The notes below the pieces were generated by a model, which was not told the DNA's origin, made no database searches, and saw nothing but the letters and a program-made list of their open reading frames with translations. 52,306 bases of DNA from Bacillus norwichensis (GTDB lineage: Bacteria > Bacillota > Bacilli > Bacillales > Bacillaceae_C): positions 1-52,306 of the forward strand of contig NZ_JACSPV010000009.1 of assembly GCF_014836955.1 (NCBI RefSeq), in the 5' to 3' direction. Below are positions 26,569 to 35,282 of the stretch, piece by piece. Positions within the stretch are counted from its first letter, which is position 1. Every line of letters begins with the position of its first letter. The position numbers were made by a program, and so were the translations under genes.

Positions 26569-26608
26569 ACGCAAGTGAATTCAACTCACTTGCGTTCAAA
26601 TATTTTTT
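26567..26608 (+). terminator. Terminator of the 61-residue ORF
   Basis: 12-bp perfect stem (26567-26578 with 26586-26597), 7-base loop, then a T-run at 26603-26608. The left arm includes the last bases of the stop codon. Confidence 0.88.
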
Positions 26609-26820
26609 CTGGTTTGAAAGTAGCTCATATCATTTTTTATGGTGGCAATTGGCAAAGTTTATTCTGAAACAAACATCCCTTAGCAAACTCCCAGGGTGGG
26701 ATTGCATCCCGAGGGTGTGAGTAAATCAAGTGAGTTTTCTTAATCAACAGGGCAATATGCTAGAATAGGCTGTTGGTTTATTATAAAATCAATATAGCTA
26801 TACATATTGGGGGCGTTTAC

Positions 26821-28329
26821 ATGAGGTTGAGTGAGAGCGAAACTTCTTTTATGGAGTATGTAAAAAAGATGGGAGCATTTAATGAGGCTCTCCAGCTTAT
26901 TTATTGGGACTTGAGGACAGGAGCACCGAAAAAAGGGGTAAAACAACGATCTCAAGTGGTTGGCGTTCTTTCCAATGAGTACTTTCAAATGTCAACATCC
27001 GAAGAAATGGCCGCTTTTATTGCAAAATTATACGGAAGGAAGCAAGAGTTGCCAGAGTTAGTGCAAAAAACTCTGGAGGAGTGTAAGAGGGTCTATGACC
27101 AAAACAAGAAAATTCCTCCTAAAGAGTATAAGGAATATGTCATTTTACAAACAGAAGCGGAGAGTGTATGGGAAGAGGCTCGTGAAAAATCCGATTTTGC
27201 CATGTTTAAGCCCTATCTAGAACAGCTTGTCGATTTCAATAAGAGGTTCATAGAGTATTGGGGTTATAGAGGCAACAAATATAATACATTACTTGATTTA
27301 TATGAACCCGATATGACAGTGGAGATGATAGACAAGGAATTTGCTATGGTAAAAGAGGCTATCATCCCTTTAATAAAAAATATACAGGAATCAGAGAATC
27401 AGCCTGAAACAGATTTTCTTTATCAGTTTTTTTCGCAGGAGAAGCAAAAAGAATTCAGCCTAAAAATATTGGAACAGATGGGTTATGACTTTGGAGCGGG
27501 AAGGCTTGATGAAACGGTTCATCCGTTTGCCACAGGTCTTAATCCGGGGGATGTGCGCATAACAACAAGGTATGACGATCATGATTGGAAAATGGCTATC
27601 TTTGGTACAATCCATGAAGGCGGGCATGCGTTGTATGAACAAAATATTTCGGAAGAGTTAATTGGAACTCCTCTTTGTACTGGAACCTCGATGGGGATAC
27701 ATGAATCGCAATCATTATTTTACGAAAATATATTAGCGAGGGATAGATCCTTTTGGGAATATAATTTTGAAGGGTTACAAAAATATGCTGACAACCAGTT
27801 CGATCATATCTCTATCGATGAATTTTACCATGCGATTAACAAAGCAGAACCTTCTTTGATCCGGATTGAATCCGATAATTTAACGTATCCACTGCACATT
27901 ATCATTCGCTACGAAATCGAAAAAGGCTTGTTCAATAACGAAATCAGCGTTGATGACTTGCCGGAAATATGGAATGACAAATATGAACAATATTTGGGAA
28001 TCCGCCCCAAAAATGATGCTGAAGGTGTGTTGCAGGATGTACATTGGGCAGCCGGGAGTTTTGGATATTTTCCTTCTTATCTGCTTGGCTACATGTATGC
28101 TGCTCAAATCAAAAATGTCATGGTGAAAGCTATCCCAGAATATGATGATTTATTAAAAATAGGAAATCTTCAACCTATCAAGCAATGGCTTACTAAACAT
28201 ATCTATCGTTATGGAAAAACGAAAAAACCGCTTGAACTGATTAAGGAAGTCACAGGGGAGGGACCATCAGCTAAATACTTAACAGAATATCTTGTTGAGA
28301 AATATACGGCTCTTTATAAATTGAATTGA
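26821..28329 (+). CDS. ypwA: Carboxypeptidase M32 (YpwA type)
   Basis: Zinc metallocarboxypeptidase of the thermostable carboxypeptidase 1 family, cytoplasmic. 502 residues (B. subtilis YpwA 501). Zinc motif HEGGH (265-269, in TIHEGGHALYEQ), third-ligand region GIHESQSLFYEN (about 291-302), and the family motifs DVRITTRY upstream and HIIIRYEIEKGLF downstream. The frame is open from 26773; ATG 26821 follows the GGGGGCG site. An extended -10 TGCTAGAAT (26758-26766) lies 55 bases upstream. The preceding 220 bases hold no other gene. Confidence 0.94.
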   Translation: MRLSESETSFMEYVKKMGAFNEALQLIYWDLRTGAPKKGVKQRSQVVGVLSNEYFQMSTSEEMAAFIAKLYGRKQELPELVQKTLEECKRVYDQNKKIPPKEYKEYVILQTEAESVWEEAREKSDFAMFKPYLEQLVDFNKRFIEYWGYRGNKYNTLLDLYEPDMTVEMIDKEFAMVKEAIIPLIKNIQESENQPETDFLYQFFSQEKQKEFSLKILEQMGYDFGAGRLDETVHPFATGLNPGDVRITTRYDDHDWKMAIFGTIHEGGHALYEQNISEELIGTPLCTGTSMGIHESQSLFYENILARDRSFWEYNFEGLQKYADNQFDHISIDEFYHAINKAEPSLIRIESDNLTYPLHIIIRYEIEKGLFNNEISVDDLPEIWNDKYEQYLGIRPKNDAEGVLQDVHWAAGSFGYFPSYLLGYMYAAQIKNVMVKAIPEYDDLLKIGNLQPIKQWLTKHIYRYGKTKKPLELIKEVTGEGPSAKYLTEYLVEKYTALYKLN

Positions 28330-28348
28330 AAATTGCGGAAAATTAAGG

Positions 28349-28386
28349 GCTTGGGGCTAAATCAATGAAATGGTTTGGCCCCAAGC
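28349..28386. terminator. Hairpin after the M32 peptidase gene
   Basis: GCTTGGGGC (28349-28357) with GCCCCAAGC (28378-28386), extended inward by four pairs; no strong T-run. The rest of the 406-base gap (28330-28735) shows only a 60-codon frame without an SD, and A/T-rich sequence before the next operon. Confidence 0.6.
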
Positions 28387-28735
28387 TGATACCACTGAAT
28401 TTTGTTAGCTTCCGGTATTTACAGCTTAAACCGTAATGCTAATAAACGAATTTATAGATCATTCGTTGTTCTTGCCGCAGTTAGATGAACAACCAGTTAT
28501 TGATAATCGCGTGGATACTGAGGCGCCTTTTCCTCTATGGGCCGAATTCAATCGGTCATATCTCCTCTCTTTATACCAGCTTCCTTTTTCTTCACATTTC
28601 CCTTTTCCGTATTTATGAGAATCCTCATACAAAGTAATAAATTAACTATACTATTTGTAATAGAATTGTATTAATATAAAAGCTGGACGCTAAGCTAACA
28701 AGCGCTAATACCCATGTAAATATAAGGAGATAAGT

Positions 28736-29506
28736 ATGAAAAGTCACCGCTTACATTGGCTCATGGCCCTTTGGGCTGTGTCGATTGCAACTCAATTATT
28801 ACTTCCTACCACAATGTTTTTTATTCAGGCAAGTGTCGTCATTATCATATTGCTGTTGATGACTCTATTTAAATCTAGTGTTAATTTCCTAATCTTTCTT
28901 TCAACCATTCTAGTATATGGGTTTTGTCTAACAGTCTATTCAATGAATCATCAAATATTTGATGCAGGGCAATATGAATTAATTTTAGCACATTTACTAT
29001 TGACAGCTTCTATACTACTAAATTGGCTTATTGTACATGAGTTAAAAACACTAAATCAAAAAATACAAGAAATGGAAGTGCGTTTAAATCAGCTTGAAAA
29101 AATCGATAATGAGACAAAAGCATTGTCCTTCCCAGAATTTTTAGAAAGAGGTCTATTAATTGAAACAGGTATGCGCCGTCGTGGAGAAAAAGGCTATTTA
29201 CTCTATTTTACAATGACTGACATTGTTCCTTTAACTGTGAAATCATCCTTGCGACAAGAATTTATTAAAGCCTGCCTTCATACGGTCAGAGCCGGATATG
29301 ATCTTGTCACTTCACCTACCGACGAGGAAATTTTGATCTTTCTTCAAGCAACTGATGAAGCAGGGCGAGACATAGTCATTCATCGAATAGAAGAGGCTAT
29401 GAAGCAAAACGTTAATTGTATTTCTATGCCATTTTCTATACACTCTTGGGAAGTTGAAAACCTCGAAGAAAAGTTAGACGAGTTGATGAACCGGAAGGGA
29501 GCTTAA
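28736..29506 (+). CDS. Membrane protein with degenerate GGDEF domain (YdaK-like)
   Basis: 256 residues: about four membrane segments (8-25, 28-47, 50-72, 82-100), a short coiled coil (102-125), and a C-terminal domain (about 132-252) with the GGDEF fold pattern. Where active cyclases read D-V-V-A-R-x-GGDEF, this reads DLVTSPTDEEILIFL, so the active site is lost (TDEEI). The c-di-GMP inhibitory RxxD site appears as RAGYD, one residue longer. By analogy to B. subtilis YdaK, a c-di-GMP receptor in an exopolysaccharide operon, it may regulate the adjacent glycosyltransferase. SD AAGGAG, ATG 28736. Confidence 0.7.
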   Translation: MKSHRLHWLMALWAVSIATQLLLPTTMFFIQASVVIIILLLMTLFKSSVNFLIFLSTILVYGFCLTVYSMNHQIFDAGQYELILAHLLLTASILLNWLIVHELKTLNQKIQEMEVRLNQLEKIDNETKALSFPEFLERGLLIETGMRRRGEKGYLLYFTMTDIVPLTVKSSLRQEFIKACLHTVRAGYDLVTSPTDEEILIFLQATDEAGRDIVIHRIEEAMKQNVNCISMPFSIHSWEVENLEEKLDELMNRKGA

Positions 29507-29509
29507 CCA

Positions 29510-29545
29510 TTGAGTATTATTTTATTAATTGAATCAATTTCATAA
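29510..29545 (+). pseudogene. 5' remnant of the split glycosyltransferase gene
   Basis: TTG at 29510 lies eight bases after GGGAG (29497-29501) and four after the previous stop. The frame runs MSIIL, then enters the insertion sequence and stops at 29543-29545. Skipping 29526-31110 gives M-S-I-I-L-F-T-A-F-F-W-G-L-L-L-F-Y-S and continues in frame into the gene at 31111-32321: a normal N-terminal membrane helix. I infer this is the original start. Confidence 0.75.
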
Positions 29546-31110
29546 GTATGCTTTAAAAAAAAGTGTAGAGTAGTCCCTTAAATTCTTTCGTGATTTTTTA
29601 AAGTTAAATATGCTCTATATCATGCTGCTTCAGAGATTTGTTCTGCTTTCATCTTTCTGATTCGATCCGTAGCCAATCTGGAGGCATTATAAACAAGCGT
29701 CACCAATTGGAAGTGAAGCTTCGCTTTCTTTCCGGTTCGATGACGAACATTATTGAGTCCAAAAAATTCTTTCAGATACGCGTTGACCCTTTCGACTGCA
29801 GTGCGCTCTTTATATAGCTCATCCCATTTTCTTGAACCCCTAGCCGGAAATGTATATTTCCGGATATCAGTGGACTGCCTGATTTTAAAGGTCTTCTGAC
29901 AAAGTGAATCATGGCGTAAAGGGCAAGTCGCGCATTCTTTGGGTTGGGTATATTTCAGAGTTTTGTACTTTGGATCGAAGCTGTCGTAGCGATAGGAATA
30001 CTCCAGGACACACGTCGGCGCGAATTTTTCATCGAAACCGATGATTTCCCCCTCATTTCGGCGATTATACGGAATGACAGCCTGCAGTCCCTGATCCGAC
30101 AATTGCTGATAGATTGGCTCAAAGTCATAGCCGGCATCAAATAGACCAGCAGTAAACAGATCCGGGAGATCCCGTTTGATTTTCTTCAACAGCGGTATGG
30201 CGGCTTTTCCGTCGTTTAGATTACCGGACGTCATCATGCCCGCAAGGATATATTGACTCTTTGTACTGACCACCAGATGTGCCTTGTAACCGAACCAGTA
30301 AATGTTTTTCCCGTCGCTGTTCTTCTTGACACCCCACTTGGGGTCAATCGGAGCCTCCTTAAACAATGTTTCAACCGATTCGGGCAACTGATGGATCATC
30401 TCTTTTTCATAAATTGGAAGCGCATCTTCTTGGTCCTGTTTTTCTTTCAGCCACTGTTCGCGTTCGGCTTTAGGTTTACGGCCGCGCTTTTTCGGTTCTG
30501 GCTTTTCTTTCTTTTCGGATGCCTGGGCACGATCCCTTGCTTCAAAATGACTAGCATCAACGGCGACATTTTCCTCGCCGATATGCTCTTCACTCATCGC
30601 AAGAAGGATCACTTCGTCATTGACATCGGCCATCGTATCCGACTCACTGAGGACTGCAATCATTCTGGAATAGGAAGCCTCGGATGGGACTTGATCAGAA
30701 TGAAGAAAACCGCAGTCATACCGGAAGAAAGGGTCGCGTCTTAGGCGCCTGATTAGATCTTTGATCGTTGGAATCCGCTCCACCACACGAGCGATCAACG
30801 AATAGACCATGGCGCTGTAATTCAACTGTCTCGGGGCACCCATATTGTTCGGTTTTCTTAATAATCCCCAGATAGGAGCCAAATCCAGAGTTGAAAAGAC
30901 AGCCTCAAAATGATGGGTAGGTTCCATCTCATATAATTCATGCATGTCAAATAGACTTTGTTGTCGTATAATGGACATAGGGGCATTTCTCCTGTCTGTT
31001 AAGGGTTGTGTGGTAACTACCATTATACAGAACTTGGGGAGGTGCTCTATTTTTTATGTCTTGGAAGCCTTGAGCCTCTAGGGCTCTAAATTATGAAATT
31101 AACTCAATTA
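29526..31110 (-). mobile_element. IS1182-like insertion sequence
   Basis: About 1.58 kb with one transposase gene and imperfect terminal inverted repeats: 29526-29545 and 31091-31110 match at 18 of 20 positions (TAATTGA..AATTTCATAA). No convincing target duplication is visible. It sits inside the start of the glycosyltransferase gene and in the opposite orientation to the operon. Family assignment rests on the transposase type and is tentative. Confidence 0.8.
29620..30978 (-). CDS. IS1182-like DDE transposase
   Basis: 452 residues from ATG 30978 (a frame open to 31023 adds 15 residues, but AGGAG at 30989-30993 fits the later ATG). N-terminal DUF772-like helical part (MSIIRQQSLFDMHELYEMEP to about 100), then the DDE core: first Asp in VAVDASHFEARD (about 147), a Lys/Glu-rich insert, second Asp in LFDAGYDF (about 287), a cysteine group ECATCPLRHDSLC, and Glu in YKERTAVERVNAYLKEFFGLNNVRHRTGKKAKLHFQLVTLVYNASRLA. 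The reading frame is intact, so the element may be active. Confidence 0.85.
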   Translation of the reverse strand: MSIIRQQSLFDMHELYEMEPTHHFEAVFSTLDLAPIWGLLRKPNNMGAPRQLNYSAMVYSLIARVVERIPTIKDLIRRLRRDPFFRYDCGFLHSDQVPSEASYSRMIAVLSESDTMADVNDEVILLAMSEEHIGEENVAVDASHFEARDRAQASEKKEKPEPKKRGRKPKAEREQWLKEKQDQEDALPIYEKEMIHQLPESVETLFKEAPIDPKWGVKKNSDGKNIYWFGYKAHLVVSTKSQYILAGMMTSGNLNDGKAAIPLLKKIKRDLPDLFTAGLFDAGYDFEPIYQQLSDQGLQAVIPYNRRNEGEIIGFDEKFAPTCVLEYSYRYDSFDPKYKTLKYTQPKECATCPLRHDSLCQKTFKIRQSTDIRKYTFPARGSRKWDELYKERTAVERVNAYLKEFFGLNNVRHRTGKKAKLHFQLVTLVYNASRLATDRIRKMKAEQISEAA

Positions 31111-31151
31111 TTACGGCTTTCTTTTGGGGTCTCTTACTATTCTACTCGATT

Positions 31152-32321
31152 TTGACATTGGCAGGTGTTTACTTTCGAATCAAAAAAGATAATCCAACTG
31201 CACTTGAAAAGTATCCAGCAGTATCCGTTCTGATCCCGGCTCATAATGAAGGTATCGTGATTCAAGATACCTTGAGTGCAATGAGCAAACTGGAATATCC
31301 AGGAGAACTCAATATATATTTACTGGATGATGGGTCAACGGATGATACTGCTCTTATCGGAAAGGACTTTCAAAGAACATTTAGTCGAATACATTATATT
31401 TCCGTTCCACCAGGTGAGCCAAAAGGAAAATCCCGTGTTCTAAATTATGGACTTTCATTCATTAAATCAGAGTATTTCATTGTTTATGATGCTGATAATG
31501 AACCTGAGCCAGATGCTGTTCGATTGTTAGTCGAAAAGGCTGAAACTACGCCTGGTGCAGCAGGAGCTGTAGGTTATGTTAAAACTAAAAATGTTGCTAA
31601 AAATTTTTTAACACAAATGATTGCTTTAGAATTTCAAGTTTTTCAGCTATTGATGCAGTGTGGTAGATGGCAGCTTTTTAAAATTGGATCATTAGCAGGC
31701 ACCAATATGTTATTAAAGAGAAATCTCATTGAAGAAGCAGGCGGCTATGACGTGTATGCCTTAGCAGAAGATGCTGAGCTTACAATAAGATTAACCGCTA
31801 AAGGCTATTTGATACCCGTCGTACCAGAATCAAAAACATGGGAACAAGAACCTGAAACCGTCAAGACTTTCATAAAGCAACGCACAAGATGGCTGATTGG
31901 AAATATCTATTTGCTTGAAAAATTATTTACTTCTCCTAAATTTTGGAGAGAGAAGGCATTCCATCATTCTGTTCACCATTTAACGGTCTATTTATTTTTC
32001 GCCATACTGCTTTTGTTTTCACACATTTTCTTTATTGGAAGTCTATTCGATTTATTCGAACCAAAATATGCTTCCCCAATACTTATGCTCTGGTTTATGA
32101 GTTATATTGTGTACACCTCCCAATTAGTGGGTGTCATCGTATTAGATCAGGATGTGTCACCAATTAAAGTCTTAATGGCTTTTATCATGTACTTTACTTA
32201 TGCTCAATTATTTGTCATCCTCCTAATCCGAAGTGTAGCCATTTATTTATGGAAAAGATTAATTAGAAAAGAAACGATTAAATGGGACAAAACCAATCGT
32301 TTTAAGAAACAAGCTGGGTGA
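31152..32321 (+). CDS. Family 2 glycosyltransferase, 5' end cut off by the IS
   Basis: Processive GT-A glycosyltransferase of the BcsA/IcaA/YdaM sort. In the 389-residue residual frame: PAVSVLIPAHNEG (22-34), DDGSTD (59-64), DAD of VYDADNEP (113-115), EDAE (206-209) and QRTRW (243-247), the processive-synthase motif, followed by about three C-terminal membrane segments. The open frame extends upstream of the TTG at 31152 to 31074 with no usable start or SD; 31111-31151 encodes the rest of an N-terminal membrane helix. The intact gene would have been 29510-29525 plus 31111-32321 (408 residues). It is probably not translated normally now. Confidence 0.85.
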   Translation: MTLAGVYFRIKKDNPTALEKYPAVSVLIPAHNEGIVIQDTLSAMSKLEYPGELNIYLLDDGSTDDTALIGKDFQRTFSRIHYISVPPGEPKGKSRVLNYGLSFIKSEYFIVYDADNEPEPDAVRLLVEKAETTPGAAGAVGYVKTKNVAKNFLTQMIALEFQVFQLLMQCGRWQLFKIGSLAGTNMLLKRNLIEEAGGYDVYALAEDAELTIRLTAKGYLIPVVPESKTWEQEPETVKTFIKQRTRWLIGNIYLLEKLFTSPKFWREKAFHHSVHHLTVYLFFAILLLFSHIFFIGSLFDLFEPKYASPILMLWFMSYIVYTSQLVGVIVLDQDVSPIKVLMAFIMYFTYAQLFVILLIRSVAIYLWKRLIRKETIKWDKTNRFKKQAG

Positions 32322-33298
32322 ATGATGTGTTAAATAAATGGTTAATTGTAGGAGGAGCAGTCATTCTTTTACTAGGTTTTCTTGTTACTTATACCTTTGA
32401 GCATAGGGAAAATAGTCGGGATAAATGGACTGAAGAAGAATTCATTCATATTGTGAACAAATATTATATGGACAGTTCAGGTAAAATAAAATCGTATGGA
32501 ACAGTAGGTAACGAGGAGTATCTTTTAGAGTCCATGGGTTTGTATATGGAATGGCTTTCCGAACATAATCGAAATAAAGAAATTGAAAAGCTCGTTCAAA
32601 CGGTGCAAAATGAATTTGTTTTCTATGATTCTGATGAAACATTTTTGTCATGGAGAATTGAGAAAGGGAAGAAGGAGTCTGCTAATGCTTGGATTGATGA
32701 CGCAAGAATCCTTTCTGTCCTTGGACCGGGACATCCATTATTTAAAGACATAACCGAAGGGCTGATAAAGCATCAGATAAAAGATGGTTTGATAATGGAT
32801 TTTTATGATTGGAAACAGAAAGCGGCTAGCGAGAGAGTTGTTCTAAGCTATGGAACGATTCAAAATGATTGGCTGCCGTTGGAGAAAATGGACGATTTAT
32901 ACGTTGAAGTTTCAACCATGGGAGCTCCTTTTTACCCTGAATATTATAGTATTATAGAAAAATCTTTTATAAAATTGGACGAAGTGCATATGGTTGATCA
33001 ATTGCTCATTGCAACAGAATTAGAAAAGAAAGAGCTGAATAACGACGAATTTTGGCAATGGCTGAAATCAGAGTGGAAACAGCATCATTTGATTGCAGGA
33101 AGATATGATCGATCTTCAAAAAATGGCAAAGGGATTGAATCTGCTGCAGTCTATCGTATAGCAGCTGGATTAGCCAGTTTAAAGGGTGAAGATAAGCTCT
33201 CGGAAAAATGGAAGGATAGAGGGCTTCAATTAGTAAATCAAAAAGATCTCAAATTTGATGACATTCATTTTTTTGATTTAATATCGAATGCTCCGTAG
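32318..33298 (+). CDS. Membrane-anchored GH8-like protein (YdaJ-like)
   Basis: 326 residues. N-terminal membrane anchor (about 8-26), then an extracellular alpha/alpha domain resembling glycoside hydrolase family 8: YLLESMGLYMEWLSE (about 67-81, with the position of the catalytic Glu) and ANAWIDDARILSVLG (about 123-137), where GH8 enzymes have an Asp-containing repeat. Such proteins accompany polysaccharide synthases (BcsZ, YdaJ). It overlaps the glycosyltransferase stop by four bases, so it is normally coupled to it and suffers from its disruption. GTG 32327 behind GGGTGA is an equally likely start. Confidence 0.7.
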   Translation: MNDVLNKWLIVGGAVILLLGFLVTYTFEHRENSRDKWTEEEFIHIVNKYYMDSSGKIKSYGTVGNEEYLLESMGLYMEWLSEHNRNKEIEKLVQTVQNEFVFYDSDETFLSWRIEKGKKESANAWIDDARILSVLGPGHPLFKDITEGLIKHQIKDGLIMDFYDWKQKAASERVVLSYGTIQNDWLPLEKMDDLYVEVSTMGAPFYPEYYSIIEKSFIKLDEVHMVDQLLIATELEKKELNNDEFWQWLKSEWKQHHLIAGRYDRSSKNGKGIESAAVYRIAAGLASLKGEDKLSEKWKDRGLQLVNQKDLKFDDIHFFDLISNAP

Positions 33299-33408
33299 TT
33301 GTATGAGTGTCCCCGGATTTATTTGAGGTGAGAATCTGCCTATTTAGCGATTAGGGCGTGGACAAATAGGTAGGCCGTTTAAAAATGTTCTATCAATAGA
33401 CTAAAAGA

Positions 33409-33448
33409 AAAACGATTCAATTTCGGGAAATCGAAATTGAATCGTTTT
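33409..33448. terminator. Bidirectional terminator between the polysaccharide and aro genes
   Basis: A perfect 17-bp stem, 33409-33425 with 33432-33448, 6-base loop, A-run and T-run at the sides. It ends both the operon to the left and the reverse-strand DAHP synthase gene. Confidence 0.93.
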
Positions 33449-33458
33449 GGTTTAGATA

Positions 33459-34547
33459 TTAAAGATTGGCTGTATCTTTTTCAATTTTTCCAGCAAAAGC
33501 TTTAGCTTCTGCCATGTATTCGTTGAATTGTCCAATGTCCATTTGCTGAGCGGAATCGGAAAGTGCGACTGCAGGATCAGGGTGTACTTCTGCCATGACT
33601 GCATCCGCTCCAATTGCAATTGCTGCTTTTGTTGCAGGAAGAAGGAGATCTTTCCGTCCGGTTGAATGAGTAACGTCAACCACAACTGGCAAATGCGTTT
33701 CTTTTTTCAAGATTGGAACAGCAGAAATATCAAGAGTGTTCCTTGTTGCCTTTTCATATGTGCGAATTCCTCTTTCACAAAGAATGATTTGGTCATTTCC
33801 TTGTGCATGAATATATTCCGCTGCATACATGAACTCTTCAATCGTTGCTGCAAGTCCGCGTTTTAAAAGGACAGGTTTGCGTACAGCACCGGCAACCTTC
33901 AATAACTCAAAGTTTTGCATGTTGCGTGCGCCAATTTGAATAACATCTACATAGTCGAGTGCTGCTTCCATGTCATAAGGATTTAGAATCTCACTGACAA
34001 CAGCCAGACCTTCTTCATCAGCAACCTGTTTCAAAATCTTCAAGCCTTCCAAGCCAAGCCCTTGGAAGTCGTAAGGAGAAGTTCTTGGTTTGAAAGCTCC
34101 TCCACGAAGAAGTTTTAAGCCCTGAGCTTTTAATGCCTGTGCAACAGCTTTTACTTGGTCGTAGCTTTCAACTGCGCAAGGTCCCATGATAAAGTGGGCT
34201 TTCCCATCTCCGATATCCTCACCATGAACGGAGACGATTGTGTCATCAGGTTTTTTCTTTCTTGAAACGAGCAGGGCTTGACGATGATCATCTTCCTGCA
34301 ATTCAAGACTTGCTTTAAAGATTTGTTTGAATATGTGTTGGACAGTTGATGTAGTAAACGGGCCTTCGTTGTGATCTGCAATCATATTTAACAGCTTTCG
34401 CTCTTGGACAGGGTCAAAACGCTTCACGCCCTGCATTTCTTTTAATTTGCCGATTTCTTGAGCGATTCGGCCTCGTTCGTTTAACAGTTCTAAAATTTGT
34501 AATGTGGTTTTCTCAATTTGAGAACGTAACCCTTCCAGTTCTGACAA
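33459..34547 (-). CDS. aroA(G): Bifunctional DAHP synthase / chorismate mutase
   Basis: First enzyme of the shikimate pathway fused to an AroQ chorismate mutase domain. 362 residues (B. subtilis AroA 358). Chorismate mutase residues 1-85 ([30 protein letters not shown]); DAHP synthase from about 105 with [58 protein letters not shown] and [11 protein letters not shown]. In Bacillus the fused mutase domain also acts as feedback sensor for chorismate/prephenate. Start TTG 34547 behind GGAGGGC. It is divergent from the aro operon, separated by 735 bases. Confidence 0.95.
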   Translation of the reverse strand: MSELEGLRSQIEKTTLQILELLNERGRIAQEIGKLKEMQGVKRFDPVQERKLLNMIADHNEGPFTTSTVQHIFKQIFKASLELQEDDHRQALLVSRKKKPDDTIVSVHGEDIGDGKAHFIMGPCAVESYDQVKAVAQALKAQGLKLLRGGAFKPRTSPYDFQGLGLEGLKILKQVADEEGLAVVSEILNPYDMEAALDYVDVIQIGARNMQNFELLKVAGAVRKPVLLKRGLAATIEEFMYAAEYIHAQGNDQIILCERGIRTYEKATRNTLDISAVPILKKETHLPVVVDVTHSTGRKDLLLPATKAAIAIGADAVMAEVHPDPAVALSDSAQQMDIGQFNEYMAEAKAFAGKIEKDTANL

Positions 34548-34665
34548 CGATAAGCCCTCCTTGTTTTATTCACTGCCTCCAGCAATTGAAGAATTTTTTA
34601 AAAAATAACTTTAGGACTTCAACGCTGTAAAGCATGTGTGTTATAATTTTTATTGATAGCTCAAC

Positions 34666-34694
34666 ACATTAAACCGTATTTGAACTCTTGTCAA
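34666..34694 (-). promoter_or_regulatory. Candidate promoter of the DAHP synthase gene
   Basis: Reverse strand: TTGACA (34689-34694), 17-base spacer, TAATGT (34666-34671). About 120 bases upstream of the TTG start. Confidence 0.5.
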
Positions 34695-34953
34695 GTGGAT
34701 ATTTTAAATTGTTTGCCTATTTTTAATTATACCATCATGTCCCCGTAGTGATGGGCGGTAAATATGAACAATTCGTCTAATATAGGGGATATTCAGAAAG
34801 TCAGCAAGTAGGAAGCAGTAAATCTTTTTAGTTGGTTTGTTTTAGTGCTTTTCTATACTCCATATGTGTGACATTGCCGATGCGGGTGTTTGTCAGTACT
34901 GATTGTAAAATAGAAAAATCGTCTACATGAATAACTTAATAACACAAAAATGC

Positions 34954-34982
34954 TTTACAAGAATATCTTAATGTGGTAAAAA
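34954..34982 (+). promoter_or_regulatory. Candidate promoter of the T-box/aro operon
   Basis: TTTACA (34954-34959), 17-base spacer, TAAAAA (34977-34982), placing the start shortly before the T-box. The 200 bases to its left (34740-34950) contain nothing I can identify. Confidence 0.4.
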
Positions 34983-35010
34983 TTAATGTTAAATAACTTT
35001 GAAAATAGCC

Positions 35011-35252
35011 ATGACAGGACACAGTAGTGTTCATCTCCCTGTTTCGTAGAGAGCTGATGGCCGGTGAAAATCAGCACAAAGATGAATGCGAATTACTTCC
35101 TTGAGCTTCTTTTAGGAACGCCTGCACGTTCAGGTCAGTATGAAAAGACGGGAACAGCCGTTATCTGTTTCGAGTGGCGGAAAATAAATTTCCGCAATGA
35201 GGGTGGTACCGCGATAATCAATCGTCCCTGCTATATGCAGGGGCGTTTTTTA
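35011..35252 (+). promoter_or_regulatory. T-box riboswitch, probably tyrosine specific
   Basis: Canonical T-box sequence AGGGTGGTACCGCG at 35200-35213, a stem III-like hairpin just before it (GCGGAAA/TTTCCGC, about 35178-35196), and a terminator (35223-35231 with 35237-35245, then Ts to 35252). Stem I: GTGTTCATCT (35027-35036) pairs with AGATGAATGC (35080-35089); the specifier loop has AGTA (35023-35026) opposite GAA-T-TAC (35090-35096). By the usual GAA-N-codon layout the codon is UAC, tyrosine. Uncharged tRNA should favour read-through into the aro operon. No tRNA-gene features are present. Confidence 0.93.
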
Positions 35253-35282
35253 TTTTAATTAGACTATTGGAGGGCTTTGAGA

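Noticed and set aside
26630-26760. GGGAT/ATCCC hairpin before the M32 peptidase as a riboswitch
   Set aside because: Only a five-pair stem with a tiny loop and no match to a known riboswitch core.
28436-28618. 60-codon + frame after the M32 peptidase gene
   Set aside because: No SD, no promoter, composition rich in Pro/Phe/Ser and no recognisable family; it lies in A/T-rich intergenic sequence.
29526-31110. IS element as a composite carrying cargo
   Set aside because: Apart from the transposase gene there are only about 90 and 130 bases of non-coding ends.
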